From assembly GCA_034436335.1 (NCBI GenBank), contig DAOTVO010000059.1, forward strand, positions 124,001-188,000: a stretch of 64,000 nucleotides of DNA, read 5' to 3'. This DNA is from UBA877 sp034436335. GTDB taxonomy: Bacteria > Chloroflexota > Anaerolineae > Anaerolineales > Villigracilaceae. The position numbers and the translations under genes were made by a program. Each line of letters starts with the position of its first letter. Within the stretch, counting starts at the first letter, position 1. Positions 7,917 through 16,334 of this stretch are shown one piece after another. The notes beneath the pieces are model-generated. The model had not been told where the DNA came from and did no database searches. It worked only from the letters and a program-made list of their open reading frames with translations.

Positions 7917-9182
7917 ATGTATTTGAGAGGATCGAGTTGGAATTTACGCCAGAGACGGCGGCGGGTGAATTGGTTCCTCGTCGCCGTTCTAATCGTTTTG
8001 ATTTTGATTGTCAGTTATCTCAACCGTTTCATCATTCCTACGGTGGAGCCTCCTTTTCTGCCTTCTGCTACCCCTACCCGCGTTCCGGAGTCGTATCTGA
8101 CGGAGGCGGAGGCACTGGCCGCCGAAGGGAAATTCGCCAAGGCGATTGACCTCTACACGGAAGCGATTCTCCTTACCCCGAATAACGCCTCTCTTTATAT
8201 TGACCTTGCCCGCCTTCAGGTCTTTGCCGGGCGCTATGACGAGGCACTGGTCAATGCAAGCAATGCGCTGCTGCTCAACCCCGATAATTCGATGGCCTAT
8301 GCAGTGCGCGCTTGGGCGTTGACTCGCAAGGGCGATTTGAACGAAGCCAATCAGGTCATTCAGGAAGCGTTGCGCATTGACCCGGCCAACGGCATTGCCC
8401 ACGCCTATTACGCCATCCTTCTCGGAAATATGTTTGAGCAGGATGCCGGCCCTTATGTGGACCCCATCACAGATGCCATCGAGGAGTCGAATACTGCTCT
8501 GGCGCTCGCCCCCGGCACGCTGGAGGCGCATTGGGCGCGCGGCTATATCCTTTACATTACCGGCAATGCAGAACTGGCCATCGAGCAGTATCGCAAGGCA
8601 ATTGAGATTAATCCCAATATTTCCCAACTTCACCTTGAATTGGGAATAGCCTACCGCTCCATTGACCAGATTGATATGGCGCTCGAAGAATACAATCTGG
8701 CGAATACGCTAAACCCCTCCGACCCGCTGCCCGACTTGTACAGTTCACGTGCGGTCGCGGCGCTGGGCAAATACGCCCAGGCGGTTCAATATGCCGAAAC
8801 CGCTCTCAACGATGCTCCGACCGATGCGTATCTGCGCGGCAATTATGCGTACATGCTCTACAAGCAGGGAGATTGGGCGTCTGCCGTTCGGCAGTTTGAC
8901 CTCGTTGTCAACGGCGGGCAGACCGAGGATGGACAGGTCATCGAGCCGCTGCCCATCAGCAAAGATGACTGGGTGGCTCGTTATTACTATGCCTACGTCA
9001 TCCTGCTGGCCGAATTGGGACGCTGCAGTGATGTGTTGACCGTGAGCCAGACCATTTTGGGCGCTTTGCCGGGGAATGAATATGCCGTTTACAATACCAA
9101 CTATGCTCTCGGCAAATGTAATGCCGGAACCCCGGCTGTTCCAACTGCCGCGCCGCAAAGCGCGCCTACTCCCACCCCATGA
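7917..9182 (+). CDS. Membrane-anchored TPR-repeat protein (first of pair)
   Basis: This 421-residue protein begins with a basic segment (RQRRRR) and one transmembrane helix (~residues 19-40), then a Pro-rich linker (PSATPTRVPES) and a chain of tetratricopeptide repeats. Repeats with the typical A..G....A....A....P pattern are visible at about residues 60-95, 96-130, 131-165, 200-240, 241-275 and 276-310. The tail is Pro/Thr-rich and ends in TPTP. TPR arrays bind partner proteins; a topology with the repeats outside the membrane is likely but not certain. It overlaps the next gene, a paralogue, by four bases (ATGA). The partner and function are unknown. Conserved cysteines (GRCSDV, GKCNAG) near the C-terminus may form a disulfide. 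Confidence 0.85.
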   Translation: MYLRGSSWNLRQRRRRVNWFLVAVLIVLILIVSYLNRFIIPTVEPPFLPSATPTRVPESYLTEAEALAAEGKFAKAIDLYTEAILLTPNNASLYIDLARLQVFAGRYDEALVNASNALLLNPDNSMAYAVRAWALTRKGDLNEANQVIQEALRIDPANGIAHAYYAILLGNMFEQDAGPYVDPITDAIEESNTALALAPGTLEAHWARGYILYITGNAELAIEQYRKAIEINPNISQLHLELGIAYRSIDQIDMALEEYNLANTLNPSDPLPDLYSSRAVAALGKYAQAVQYAETALNDAPTDAYLRGNYAYMLYKQGDWASAVRQFDLVVNGGQTEDGQVIEPLPISKDDWVARYYYAYVILLAELGRCSDVLTVSQTILGALPGNEYAVYNTNYALGKCNAGTPAVPTAAPQSAPTPTP

Positions 9183-10582
9183 AAATCACCCGCCGCCGTT
9201 CGCTTTTCTATCAGCGCCGGTATACCAACCTTTACCGTCTGTTTGGATTGCTTGCCCTCATCAGCCTCTCAGTCTATTTCGCTGCCGGGCTGAGGAGCGG
9301 CGCGGTTCACAATCCCTTTGCCCCCACGCCCACCTCCACGCGCGCCGTCAATTCCTGGCGGCTCGAAGGAGATGCATTCTTCGATGCCGGGGACCTGAAT
9401 GCTGCCATTCGCGCTTATCAGCAGGCGCTGGTTGTGGAGCCGAACAATGCCGATATTCTGGCCGACATGGCGCGCATCCAGGCTTATTCTTCCCGTCTGC
9501 TCACCTCCGACTCCGACCGCCTGGCGCGGCTGGAAGAAGCGCTGGCTTCGGCTAAGAAGGCAGTGACTCTGGCTCCCGAAGATACGCGTGTGCTGGCTAT
9601 CTATGCCTTTGTCCTCGACTGGTATGGCACGCACCCGCTGGTGACCGAGCCGCAGAAATATCTCAATCTGGGCGAACAGCAAGCCTTGCGCGCCCTTTCT
9701 CTAGATTCCAAAAATGCCCTGGCGCTGGCGTTTTATGCCGAAATTTTGATTGACCAGCAGAAATGGACGCAAGCCGAACAGTATATTAACCAAGCCCTCC
9801 AATATGGCTCGGACCTGATGGATGTCCATCGGGTGTATGCTTATTACCTTGAGTCTACGCTCAACTATCGCCAGGCCATCGAAGAATATCAGGCCGCCTT
9901 ACAAATCAACCCTAACCTTACCTTTCTTTACATCTCCATTGGACAGAACTACCGCACTTTGGCCCTCCGTAGCACATCGCCGGCTCAGCAAAAGGCGCTC
10001 TATGAGCAGGCGCTGGATAGTTTCGAGAAAGCCGTCCGCCTCAACGAACAATTAGGCATTGCCGACCCCTTGCCCTACGTTGCCATCGCCAAGACCTATG
10101 CCCAGCAAGGTGAGTTTTTTGCCGCCGCCGCCAATGCCCAGAAAGCCATCGAAATCGAACCGAGCAACCCCGACCTCTACGGCCAGTTGGGCAACATCTA
10201 CAAGCGCGGCCGCAACTTCGAGACCTCCATCATAGCCCTCAAATGCGCCGTGCGCGGCTGTACCCCGGCCGAATCCTGCCAAGCGCGCAACGGTTGCGCC
10301 CCGGGCGACCCCGGTACAACGGTCGTCGGCCTGCCGCTCACGCCTGGCTCGGCCACCTATTACCTCGACTACGGCTCTGTGCTGGCGGCCTTTAGCCCGC
10401 GTTATCCCTACTACTGCAACGAAGCGGTAGATGTCCTCACTCAATTGTTGAACGCCTACGGCGACGACCCCATCATCCGCATCAACGCGCAGGATGGCCT
10501 TTCCATTTGCGCTTCGGTCATGGCCTCACAGAAAGCCACACCCACCCTCCTGCCCTTCGCGACCCCCACGCCGACGCCCTAA
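9179..10582 (+). CDS. Membrane-anchored TPR-repeat protein (second of pair)
   Basis: This 467-residue paralogue of the preceding protein has the same layout: basic N-terminus, one transmembrane helix (~residues 19-37), a short PTPTSTRA linker, an array of about seven TPR-like repeats (~55-345) and a Pro/Thr tail ending in TPTP. Between the repeats and the tail is a cysteine-rich part (RGCTPAESCQARNGCAP and later YYCNEA, SICAS) that could form disulfides if exported. The four-base overlap with the first gene implies coupled translation and probably a joint complex. The function is not recognisable. Bases 10583-10689 downstream show no clear terminator. Confidence 0.83.
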   Translation: MKITRRRSLFYQRRYTNLYRLFGLLALISLSVYFAAGLRSGAVHNPFAPTPTSTRAVNSWRLEGDAFFDAGDLNAAIRAYQQALVVEPNNADILADMARIQAYSSRLLTSDSDRLARLEEALASAKKAVTLAPEDTRVLAIYAFVLDWYGTHPLVTEPQKYLNLGEQQALRALSLDSKNALALAFYAEILIDQQKWTQAEQYINQALQYGSDLMDVHRVYAYYLESTLNYRQAIEEYQAALQINPNLTFLYISIGQNYRTLALRSTSPAQQKALYEQALDSFEKAVRLNEQLGIADPLPYVAIAKTYAQQGEFFAAAANAQKAIEIEPSNPDLYGQLGNIYKRGRNFETSIIALKCAVRGCTPAESCQARNGCAPGDPGTTVVGLPLTPGSATYYLDYGSVLAAFSPRYPYYCNEAVDVLTQLLNAYGDDPIIRINAQDGLSICASVMASQKATPTLLPFATPTPTP

Positions 10583-10689
10583 AGAAGCCATTTTGCCGCA
10601 AATTTCATGAATGACTCAACTTCTTCTTGATAGGGGAATTTCCACTCCGCCAGAAATGTCAGAATTCCGTTAATTTTTCCGCCTTGCTC

Positions 10690-10718
10690 TTGACTTTCCC
10701 ATAAAAGCCATGTATCAT
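10690..10718 (+). promoter_or_regulatory. groESL promoter
   Basis: TTGACT (10690-10695), a 17-base spacer and TATCAT (10713-10718) form a housekeeping promoter. Its expected start point falls inside the CIRCE operator, consistent with repression by HrcA. Confidence 0.8.
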
Positions 10719-10722
10719 ACCG

Positions 10723-10749
10723 TTAGCACTCTGAAAGTATGAGTGCTAA
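10723..10749. promoter_or_regulatory. CIRCE operator (HrcA site)
   Basis: TTAGCACTC-N9-GAGTGCTAA is a perfect match to the CIRCE consensus. HrcA binds it and represses groESL at normal temperature. It overlaps the start point and leaves a short leader with the groES ribosome site AAGGAGG at 10773-10779. No hrcA gene is in the window. Confidence 0.97.
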
Positions 10750-10784
10750 AATGTTGCATAAAACCTTTGTGTAAGGAGGCAAAT

Positions 10785-11081
10785 ATGGCACTAAATCTCA
10801 AACCTCTCGGCAGCCGTGTCGTCGTCGAGCCGATCGAACAGGAAGAAGTCACTGCGGGCGGTATCGTTCTGCCTGAGACCGCTAAGGAAAAGCCCCAGCA
10901 GGGCAAAATCCTGGCCGTCGGCCCCGGCGACCGTGACGAGGACGGCAACCGCATCGCCCTGGATGTGAAAGTCGGCGACAAGGTTCTCTTCGCCAAATAT
11001 TCCGGCACCGAGATCAAGGTGGACGGCAAAAAACTTCTCATCCTGCGCGAGAGCGACATCCTCGCCGTCATTGAGGGTTAA
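10785..11081 (+). CDS. groES: Co-chaperonin GroES
   Basis: This 98-residue protein is the GroES/Hsp10 lid that caps GroEL. The frame is open for 14 codons upstream, but ATG 10785 is chosen because AAGGAGG lies six bases before it and because family members begin with a short hydrophobic stretch before LKPLGSRVVVEP. The mobile loop (EEVTAGGIVLPETAKEKPQQG, ~residues 18-38) and the roof hairpin GPGDRDEDGNRI are present, as is the C-terminal ILRESDILAVIE strand. Length is normal. It is first in a CIRCE-controlled heat-shock operon, 24 bases ahead of groEL. Confidence 0.98.
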   Translation: MALNLKPLGSRVVVEPIEQEEVTAGGIVLPETAKEKPQQGKILAVGPGDRDEDGNRIALDVKVGDKVLFAKYSGTEIKVDGKKLLILRESDILAVIEG

Positions 11082-11105
11082 TTTTTTCATCTGGAGGAAA
11101 TAATT

Positions 11106-12746
11106 ATGGCAGCCAAACAACTCATCTTTTCCGAAGACGCCCGCCGCCGTTTGCAGCAGGGCATTGACATCGTCGCCAATGCGGTGGCAACCACCCTCGG
11201 CCCCAAAGGCCGCAACGTGGCCCTCGACCGCAAATTCGGCTCCCCGACCATCACCCACGACGGCGTGACGGTCGCCAAGGAAATCGAACTCGAAGACCCC
11301 TTTGCCAATATGGGCGCGCAACTCCTCAAGGAGGCCGCCACCAAGACCAATGATATCGCCGGCGACGGCACCACCACCTCGACCGTCCTGGCGCACGCCA
11401 TCGTCACCGAGGGCCTCAAAACCCTCGCCGCCGGCGCCAACCCGATGCGCCTGAAACTGGGCATCGAGCAGGCCGTGGACGCGGTGGTCGAATCCCTGCG
11501 CAAGATGGCGCAGAAAATCGAGACCAAGGAAGAAATCGCCTCGGTAGCCACCAACTCCGCCGCCGATCCCGAAATCGGCAACCTCATCGCCGATGTGATG
11601 GACAAAGTCGGCAAGGACGGCGTCATCACCGTCGAAGAGTCCAAGTCTCTGCAATTCGAGACCGAATACGTCGAAGGGATGCAGTTCGACCGCGGCTACA
11701 TCTCGCCCTACTTCATCACCGACCCCGAACACATGGAAGCGGTCATCCAGGAACCCTATGTCCTGATTTATGACAAGAAAATCTCCGCCGCGGCCGACAT
11801 CGTCCCCATCCTTGAGAAACTCGTCCAGATTGGCAAGCGCGACCTGGTCATCATCGCCGAAGACGTGGACGGCGAAGCCCTCGCCACCCTCGTCCTGAAC
11901 AAGATTCGCGGCATGCTCAACGTCCTGGCTGTCAAAGCCCCTGGCTTCGGTGACCGCCGCAAGGCCATGCTCCAGGATATTGCCATCCTGACCGGTGGTC
12001 AGGTCATCTCCGAAGAGACCGGCCGCAAACTCGAAACCGCCACCATCCAGGACCTCGGGAAGGCCGAAAAGGTCGTCTCCGACAAAGACAACACCACCAT
12101 CGTCGGCGGCAAGGGCGACCCGGCTCAAATCAAGGCCCGCGTCGAGCAAATCCGCGTCGAGATTGAAAAGTCCACCAGTGACTACGACAAGGAAAAACTC
12201 CAGGAACGCCTGGCCAAACTCGCCGGCGGCGTCGCCATCATCCGCGTTGGCGCGGCCACCGAGACCGAACTGAAAGAAAAGAAACACCGCGTCGAAGACG
12301 CTCTCTCTGCCACCCGCGCGGCCATTGAAGAAGGCATCGTCCCCGGCGGCGAAATCGTCTTCATCAACGCCGTCTCCGCCCTCGATAAAGTCAAGATGAC
12401 CGGCGAAGACGAAGCCATCGGCGTCAACATCGTCCGCAAGGCCCTCGAGGCCCCCATCCGCAAACTGGCCGAAAACGCCGGGCAGGATGGCGCGGTCATC
12501 ATCGAGAACGTCCGCCGTCTCTCGAAGGAACAGAACAACAAGCACCTTGGCTACAACGTCATCACCGGCGAATATGTGGACATGCTCAAGGCCGGCATCA
12601 TTGACCCGCTGAAGGTCGTGCGCGGCGCCCTCGAGAATGCCGCTTCCATCGCCGCCATGATTCTCACCACCGAGTGCCTGATCACCGACGTCCCCGAAAA
12701 AGAAAAACCCGCGCCCATGCCTCCGGGCGGCGGAATGGATTACTAA
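11106..12746 (+). CDS. groEL: Chaperonin GroEL
   Basis: This 546-residue protein is the Hsp60 chaperonin, an ATP-driven double-ring folding chamber in the cytoplasm. The nucleotide-binding motif GDGTTTSTVLA (~residue 85), the upstream TLGPKGRNV (~30) and the conserved ATP-site Asp near residue 395 region (GGEIVFINA context) are visible. The apical domain retains the hydrophobic peptide-binding residues of the YISPYFITD region (~residue 200). The C-terminus does not carry the usual long GGM repeat but ends PMPPGGGMDY. A GGAGGAAA ribosome site precedes the ATG, and a strong terminator follows the stop by 14 bases. Only one groESL copy is in this window. Confidence 0.98.
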   Translation: MAAKQLIFSEDARRRLQQGIDIVANAVATTLGPKGRNVALDRKFGSPTITHDGVTVAKEIELEDPFANMGAQLLKEAATKTNDIAGDGTTTSTVLAHAIVTEGLKTLAAGANPMRLKLGIEQAVDAVVESLRKMAQKIETKEEIASVATNSAADPEIGNLIADVMDKVGKDGVITVEESKSLQFETEYVEGMQFDRGYISPYFITDPEHMEAVIQEPYVLIYDKKISAAADIVPILEKLVQIGKRDLVIIAEDVDGEALATLVLNKIRGMLNVLAVKAPGFGDRRKAMLQDIAILTGGQVISEETGRKLETATIQDLGKAEKVVSDKDNTTIVGGKGDPAQIKARVEQIRVEIEKSTSDYDKEKLQERLAKLAGGVAIIRVGAATETELKEKKHRVEDALSATRAAIEEGIVPGGEIVFINAVSALDKVKMTGEDEAIGVNIVRKALEAPIRKLAENAGQDGAVIIENVRRLSKEQNNKHLGYNVITGEYVDMLKAGIIDPLKVVRGALENAASIAAMILTTECLITDVPEKEKPAPMPPGGGMDY

Positions 12747-12760
12747 AATCCACCCTCCGG

Positions 12761-12793
12761 CAGGGGCGGTCAGACGGCCGCCCCTGTTTTTTT
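12761..12793 (+). terminator. groESL terminator
   Basis: A nine-base stem (12761-12769 with 12778-12786) is followed by seven T. The T-tract ends only three bases before the TATAAT box of the next gene, so terminator and promoter are packed together. Confidence 0.9.
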
Positions 12794-12796
12794 CGG

Positions 12797-12802
12797 TATA
12801 AT
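12797..12802 (+). promoter_or_regulatory. -10 box of the parvulin lipoprotein gene
   Basis: A perfect TATAAT sits seven bases before ATG 12810. No good -35 is visible because that position lies in the groESL terminator stem. No Shine-Dalgarno is present, so a leaderless transcript is likely. Confidence 0.55.
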
Positions 12803-12809
12803 CTGACCG

Positions 12810-13688
12810 ATGACCGCTTCCCCCCTGACCCGTCTCCTGCTCCCCCTCTTTATTATCCTCTTCCTGCTCTCCGCCTGCGGCGCGGACCCGATGCCTGCCG
12901 CCACCGAAACGGCCGTTCCCTCCCCGACGGCGACTTCCGTTCCCCTCGCCGCGCGGGTGAACGGCGAAGACATCCCGCGCGCCGAATTCGAGGCCGAACT
13001 GGCGCGTTATCAGCAGGCGCAGGCCGAACTAGGGCTGACGCTCAGCCCTGAGGAAGCCGCACAGATTGTCCTCAACGACCTGATTGACCAGACCTTGCTG
13101 GCCCAGGCCGCCGCGGCCGAAGGCTACATGGTGGACGATGCTGCATTGCAGGCGCGCCTCGATTCCCTCGCCGCCCAGGTTGGCGGAGCGGAAGCGCTCG
13201 CGGCCTGGCAGTCGGCTCATGGGTACACAGACGCAGACTTCCGCTCCGCGCTGCGCCGCCAGATGGCCGCCGCCTGGATGCGCGACCAGATCGTCGCTGC
13301 CGTCCCCGCGGCCGCCGAGCAGGTACACGTCCGGCAGATTTTGTTCTATAATGCAGAAGACGCCCAAAATGTTCTTGCCCTGCTGAAATCTGGCTGGGAC
13401 TTTATGCAACTTGCCGAGCAGTACGACCCGCTGACGAAGGGCGAACTGGGTTGGTTCCCGCGCGGCTACCTGCCGCATCCCGAAATCGAAGCCGCCGCCT
13501 TTGCCCTCCGGCCGGGAGAGTACAGCCAAGTGGTACAGAGTTCAGTTGGTTATCACCTCCTTTACCTGGTCGAGCGTGACCCGGCCCGTCCGCTCTCGCC
13601 CGACGCCCTGCTGACTCTGCAGGAACATACCTTGCAGGACTGGTTGACTCAACGCCGTAATGCGAGTACGATTGAGATAGTCCCCTGA
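12810..13688 (+). CDS. Parvulin-type peptidyl-prolyl isomerase lipoprotein
   Basis: This 292-residue protein resembles PrsA/SurA foldases. The N-terminus is a lipoprotein signal with lipobox LLSAC (Cys ~25), followed by a Thr/Pro linker. Residues ~50-165 form a SurA-N-like helical chaperone region (RVNGEDIPRAEFEAELARY onwards). Residues ~170-270 are the parvulin domain, with VRQILFYNAEDAQNVL, the QYDPLTKGELGWFPRG block and VVQSSVGYHLLYLVER. It should help fold exported proteins on the outside of the membrane. Start ATG 12810 is supported by the signal peptide beginning at once and by the -10 box just upstream. It is followed 13 bases later by another exported protein. Confidence 0.88.
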   Translation: MTASPLTRLLLPLFIILFLLSACGADPMPAATETAVPSPTATSVPLAARVNGEDIPRAEFEAELARYQQAQAELGLTLSPEEAAQIVLNDLIDQTLLAQAAAAEGYMVDDAALQARLDSLAAQVGGAEALAAWQSAHGYTDADFRSALRRQMAAAWMRDQIVAAVPAAAEQVHVRQILFYNAEDAQNVLALLKSGWDFMQLAEQYDPLTKGELGWFPRGYLPHPEIEAAAFALRPGEYSQVVQSSVGYHLLYLVERDPARPLSPDALLTLQEHTLQDWLTQRRNASTIEIVP

Positions 13689-13701
13689 CCGGGAGGAACC
13701 C

Positions 13702-14430
13702 ATGTCTTATTTCCGACCTGCCCCTCGCAAGAAAAAAACGGGTCTCATTTGGAACATTTTGACCATTCTGATTCTTCTCGGCGTGGTTTGCGAAGTGGGG
13801 TACTTTGTCACCCTCTTCCGCAACCCGCGCTTCCCGCTGAATCCTTTCCCGCCAGCGCCTTCTCCCACCGTCTTCTACACCGATACGCCCACCATTACCC
13901 CCCTTCAACCGCCTCCTACGTGGACGGCTTCTCCGACCATCAAGCCGACCTCCACCCGTACCCGCGCCCCCTCCTGGACGCCGCGCCCGGACCAGATCAC
14001 GGCTACTCGCACTCCGACAATCACAGAAACGCTGACGCCGACCGTTACCCCAACTCCCATGCCGGCTTCGGCTGAAATTACCTATGAAGCAAGCACAACT
14101 GTTCACCCTGACCTGGCTTGCAACTGGATGGGCGTCGGCGGTAATGTCCTCGGAACGGATGGCCAGCCGCTCAAATTCCAGACCATTCAACTGGGCGGCA
14201 TGCTCGGCGAAACGCCGGTCAATCAGTTGAAACTGAGCGGCAGCGCCCCTGCGTATGGCGAGTCGGGGTTTGAGTTTGTGCTGGGCAATACGCCGATTGC
14301 TTCCACCCAAACGCTGTGGATTCAACTTTTCGACAATGCCGGGCAGGCACTGACGGAAAAAATCTACTTCGACACTTTCAACGATTGCGGTCAAAATCTA
14401 GTGCGAATCAATTTCCAGCGCAACCGCTAA
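13702..14430 (+). CDS. Membrane-anchored Pro/Thr-rich protein, unknown domain
   Basis: This 242-residue protein has a basic N-terminus (RPAPRKKKTG), one transmembrane helix (~residues 15-38), a Thr/Pro/Ser-rich stalk (~50-122) and a globular C-terminal domain of about 115 residues. The stalk repeats TPT-like units and looks like a cell-wall spanner. The C-terminal domain contains two cysteines (LACNWM, NDCGQN) and alternates short hydrophobic segments, suggesting a beta-sandwich; I do not recognise it. GGAGG lies just before ATG 13702. It follows the parvulin lipoprotein by 13 bases and the pair ends in a terminator. Confidence 0.8.
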   Translation: MSYFRPAPRKKKTGLIWNILTILILLGVVCEVGYFVTLFRNPRFPLNPFPPAPSPTVFYTDTPTITPLQPPPTWTASPTIKPTSTRTRAPSWTPRPDQITATRTPTITETLTPTVTPTPMPASAEITYEASTTVHPDLACNWMGVGGNVLGTDGQPLKFQTIQLGGMLGETPVNQLKLSGSAPAYGESGFEFVLGNTPIASTQTLWIQLFDNAGQALTEKIYFDTFNDCGQNLVRINFQRNR

Positions 14431-14435
14431 CGGCA

Positions 14436-14466
14436 GGGCGGGATTTATCCCGCCCGTTTTATTTTT
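14436..14466 (+). terminator. Terminator of the parvulin/stalk-protein operon
   Basis: A nine-base stem (14436-14444 with 14447-14455) of the GGGCGGGAT type is followed by GTTTTATTTTT. Similar GGGCGGG hairpins occur at 22987 and 38873. Confidence 0.85.
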
Positions 14467-14569
14467 GTCGGGGAATATGGAAAGCCGCCCTGGGGGTTCC
14501 TCTTTCGCGAACAGCCACGGGGGCTTACCCGCCCCTTCTTTGATAAGATGCCGCCCCTCTTTGTTGGCG

Positions 14570-15486
14570 CTACACTTCTGCCAACCAGTGCATGTACTTG
14601 GGATGGTTGCCGCGCACAACTTGATTGAAGAGCGCGCGCAAGTCGGCGGCTACGGGGCCCATCACGCCGCTTCCCACCGGACGATGATCCACCTGCGTGA
14701 CGGCTGTGACCTGTGCGGCGGTGCCGGTCAGGAAAAGTTCGTCGCAGATATAGACTTCCGAACGGTCAATCGGACGTTCCACGATGGGAATGCCCAGTTC
14801 ATTGCGGGCCAGTTCGATAACCGTGCGGCGGGTGATGCCTTCGAGGACATTTTCCGTCACCGGCGGGGTAATCAGCGTCCCGTCGCGGAGGATGAAAATG
14901 TTCATTGCCGACCCTTCAGCCAGGTGGCCATCTTGCGTGAGAACGAGCGCCTCGTCGTAACCTCCCAGGGCAGCGTCGGTCTTGGCCGCGCCGAGTTGAC
15001 GTAGGCCCCGCTGATTTTGCCGCGTGCCGGGATGACGTTGTCGTCAATTCGCCGCCAAGAAGAAATGGTCACATGCGCCGCTGTATCGTTCTTGATGTAC
15101 TGACCGAACGGCAGGGCGAAAATTGTCAATTCATCGGTCAGGTTGTGCAGGCGGACGCCAATTTGCTCATCGGCTTTGTAGGCCAGCGGGCGGATGTAAA
15201 TATCCTGCCGGTAGCCGTCGGCGCGCAGCAGGTCGAGAGTCAGCGCCGTCAGGCTTTCGGGAGTATGGTCGAACTGCATGAGCAAAAGGCGGCAGGAGTG
15301 CAGAAAACGCCGAAAATGGTCGAGAGGACGAAAAACAAAGAGACGCTGTTTCTCTTCGTTCCAGTAGCCGCGCAGGCCGCCAAATACAGCCGTGCCGTAG
15401 TTGAGCGCGTGCGTGGCGACCCCGACTTTTGCCTCCGAATAGGGGACAATTTTTCCTCGGAAATACGCATGTTTGGGCAGTTCCAC
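14570..15486 (-). pseudogene. ilvE: Branched-chain amino-acid aminotransferase, frameshifted
   Basis: Two adjoining minus-strand frames encode one class-IV PLP aminotransferase of about 305 residues, the normal IlvE length. The first half has HALNYGTAVFGGLRGYW, the Arg-rich FRPLDHFRRF region and the PLP lysine in GKISGAYVNSA. The second half has the family block GHLAEGSAMNIFILRDG, GITRRTVIELA and the ELFLTGTAAQVT block. The frame changes between NSA and KTDAALGGYDEALVL, near 14985-14991 (GCGCGGCC), where inserting one base restores reading. It would catalyse the last step of Leu, Ile and Val synthesis. The start is taken as GTG 15486, because AAGGAGGT is seven bases away; the upstream GTG 15492 abuts the ribosome site. 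A TATAAT (complement of 15562-15567) lies about 75 bases upstream. Confidence 0.85.
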
Positions 15487-15492
15487 TGACAC

Positions 15493-15989
15493 ACCTCCTT
15501 GAAATATGAATTTAGTTGGTTATTCTCTTGCAAAAGCCGTCTGCGTTCGACGCGCTTTGCTATTATACCGCCTCTAAAAGCGTTCTAATTTCTGATGGCG
15601 GTTAACCGGCGGGCTGGCCTGTCGGTCTTCCTGTGGGGGCGCGAAGTGTTTCCGATTTTTCGTAACGGCCTACCCTCGTCTCGGAAATCATCCGCAGAGG
15701 TCGCAGATGACGCAGGTGGAGAAAAATCGGCGACATCGTACCCACAGGGTAAATGTGCGCAATGTGCGGAAAAGTTAGCGTCTTTTGCTGCGATGAACCA
15801 TCCCGGCCTCATTGGGTAGACAGTTACGATTTTTCTTTGTGAACGAGTATCCGAAGGCCCGGAGCAAATCGTTTCCGGCAAAGGTTGTCGGACTCCAAAC
15901 CCAATTACTCCGTGTTCTCCAGGGTGAGATGCTTGCAGCCTGTGCAAATACCCACCCCCTAATTTCTCTCCGAATGAGTCATTTTTATT
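15493..15989. other. Intergenic stretch without a gene
   Basis: The stretch upstream of ilvE holds its promoter region (about 15562-15590) and one full copy of the dispersed palindromic repeat (15661-15828). A 228-codon open frame on the minus strand (15585-16271) crosses the repeat and is not a credible gene. The rest shows nothing I can assign. Confidence 0.7.
15661..15828. repeat. Dispersed palindromic repeat, copy 1
   Basis: A 168-base element with imperfect inverted ends (GTAACGGCCTACCC and GGGTAGACAGTTAC, 11 of 14 matching) and internal TCCGCAGAGGTCGCAG / GTGCGCAATGTGCGGA arms. It shares long near-identical blocks with 43858-44028 (for example the TTAGCGTCTTTTGCTGCGAT block) and carries no coding sense. 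Confidence 0.85.
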
Positions 15990-16334
15990 GGTATAATTAG
16001 AGTACTCGTCCAGACATGGACTCGCCGCTTGAGAAACTTTCACTTGGCGGCCACGGCTTATAAAACGGAACGATTGGAAATCTCTGATACACCCGCCCAA
16101 AAAGGGTGATATTTTCGAAATCAAGTTGTCAGAACGTGAAGCGCATCGAACAGGACTGCCAATAGCGAAACTCTGATCAACTATTTTTTCACTCTCCCAA
16201 CTGGCGTGAAAAAGAAGCCGGTTTTCAAGAACTAAATTTCTGCCTGCCCTGGGCGGGGTGCAGGCGCACAACTGTACAGAGAAATCTTCACAGCCGTGGC
16301 CCTCTTGCAGGCGGCCTGCGGCTGTGAGTTTTTA
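15990..16334 (+). ncRNA. Candidate structured RNA upstream of recX (unidentified)
   Basis: A TGGTATAAT extended -10 (TATAAT 15992-15997) starts an unusually AT-rich, non-coding stretch. It contains several hairpins: TTTTTCAC with GTGAAAAA (16185-16192, 16206-16213), a GCCTG/CAGGC stem near 16242-16265, and a final CACAGCCG/CGGCTGTG stem (16289-16296, 16319-16326) followed by AGTTTTTA. That last hairpin looks like a terminator and ends only a few bases before the recX ATG. The layout fits a roughly 330-base small RNA. I checked by eye for RNase P, tmRNA and SRP signatures and found none, so the identity is unknown and the call is tentative. Confidence 0.35.

Noticed and set aside
10791..12545. 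A 584-codon open frame antisense to groES-groEL
   Set aside because: It covers two essential, clearly conserved genes and has a low-complexity composition typical of a shadow frame.
15585..16271. A 228-codon minus-strand frame between ilvE and recX
   Set aside because: It crosses a dispersed repeat and an AT-rich non-coding stretch; parts of its translation recur at other repeat copies, so it reflects the repeat and not a gene.
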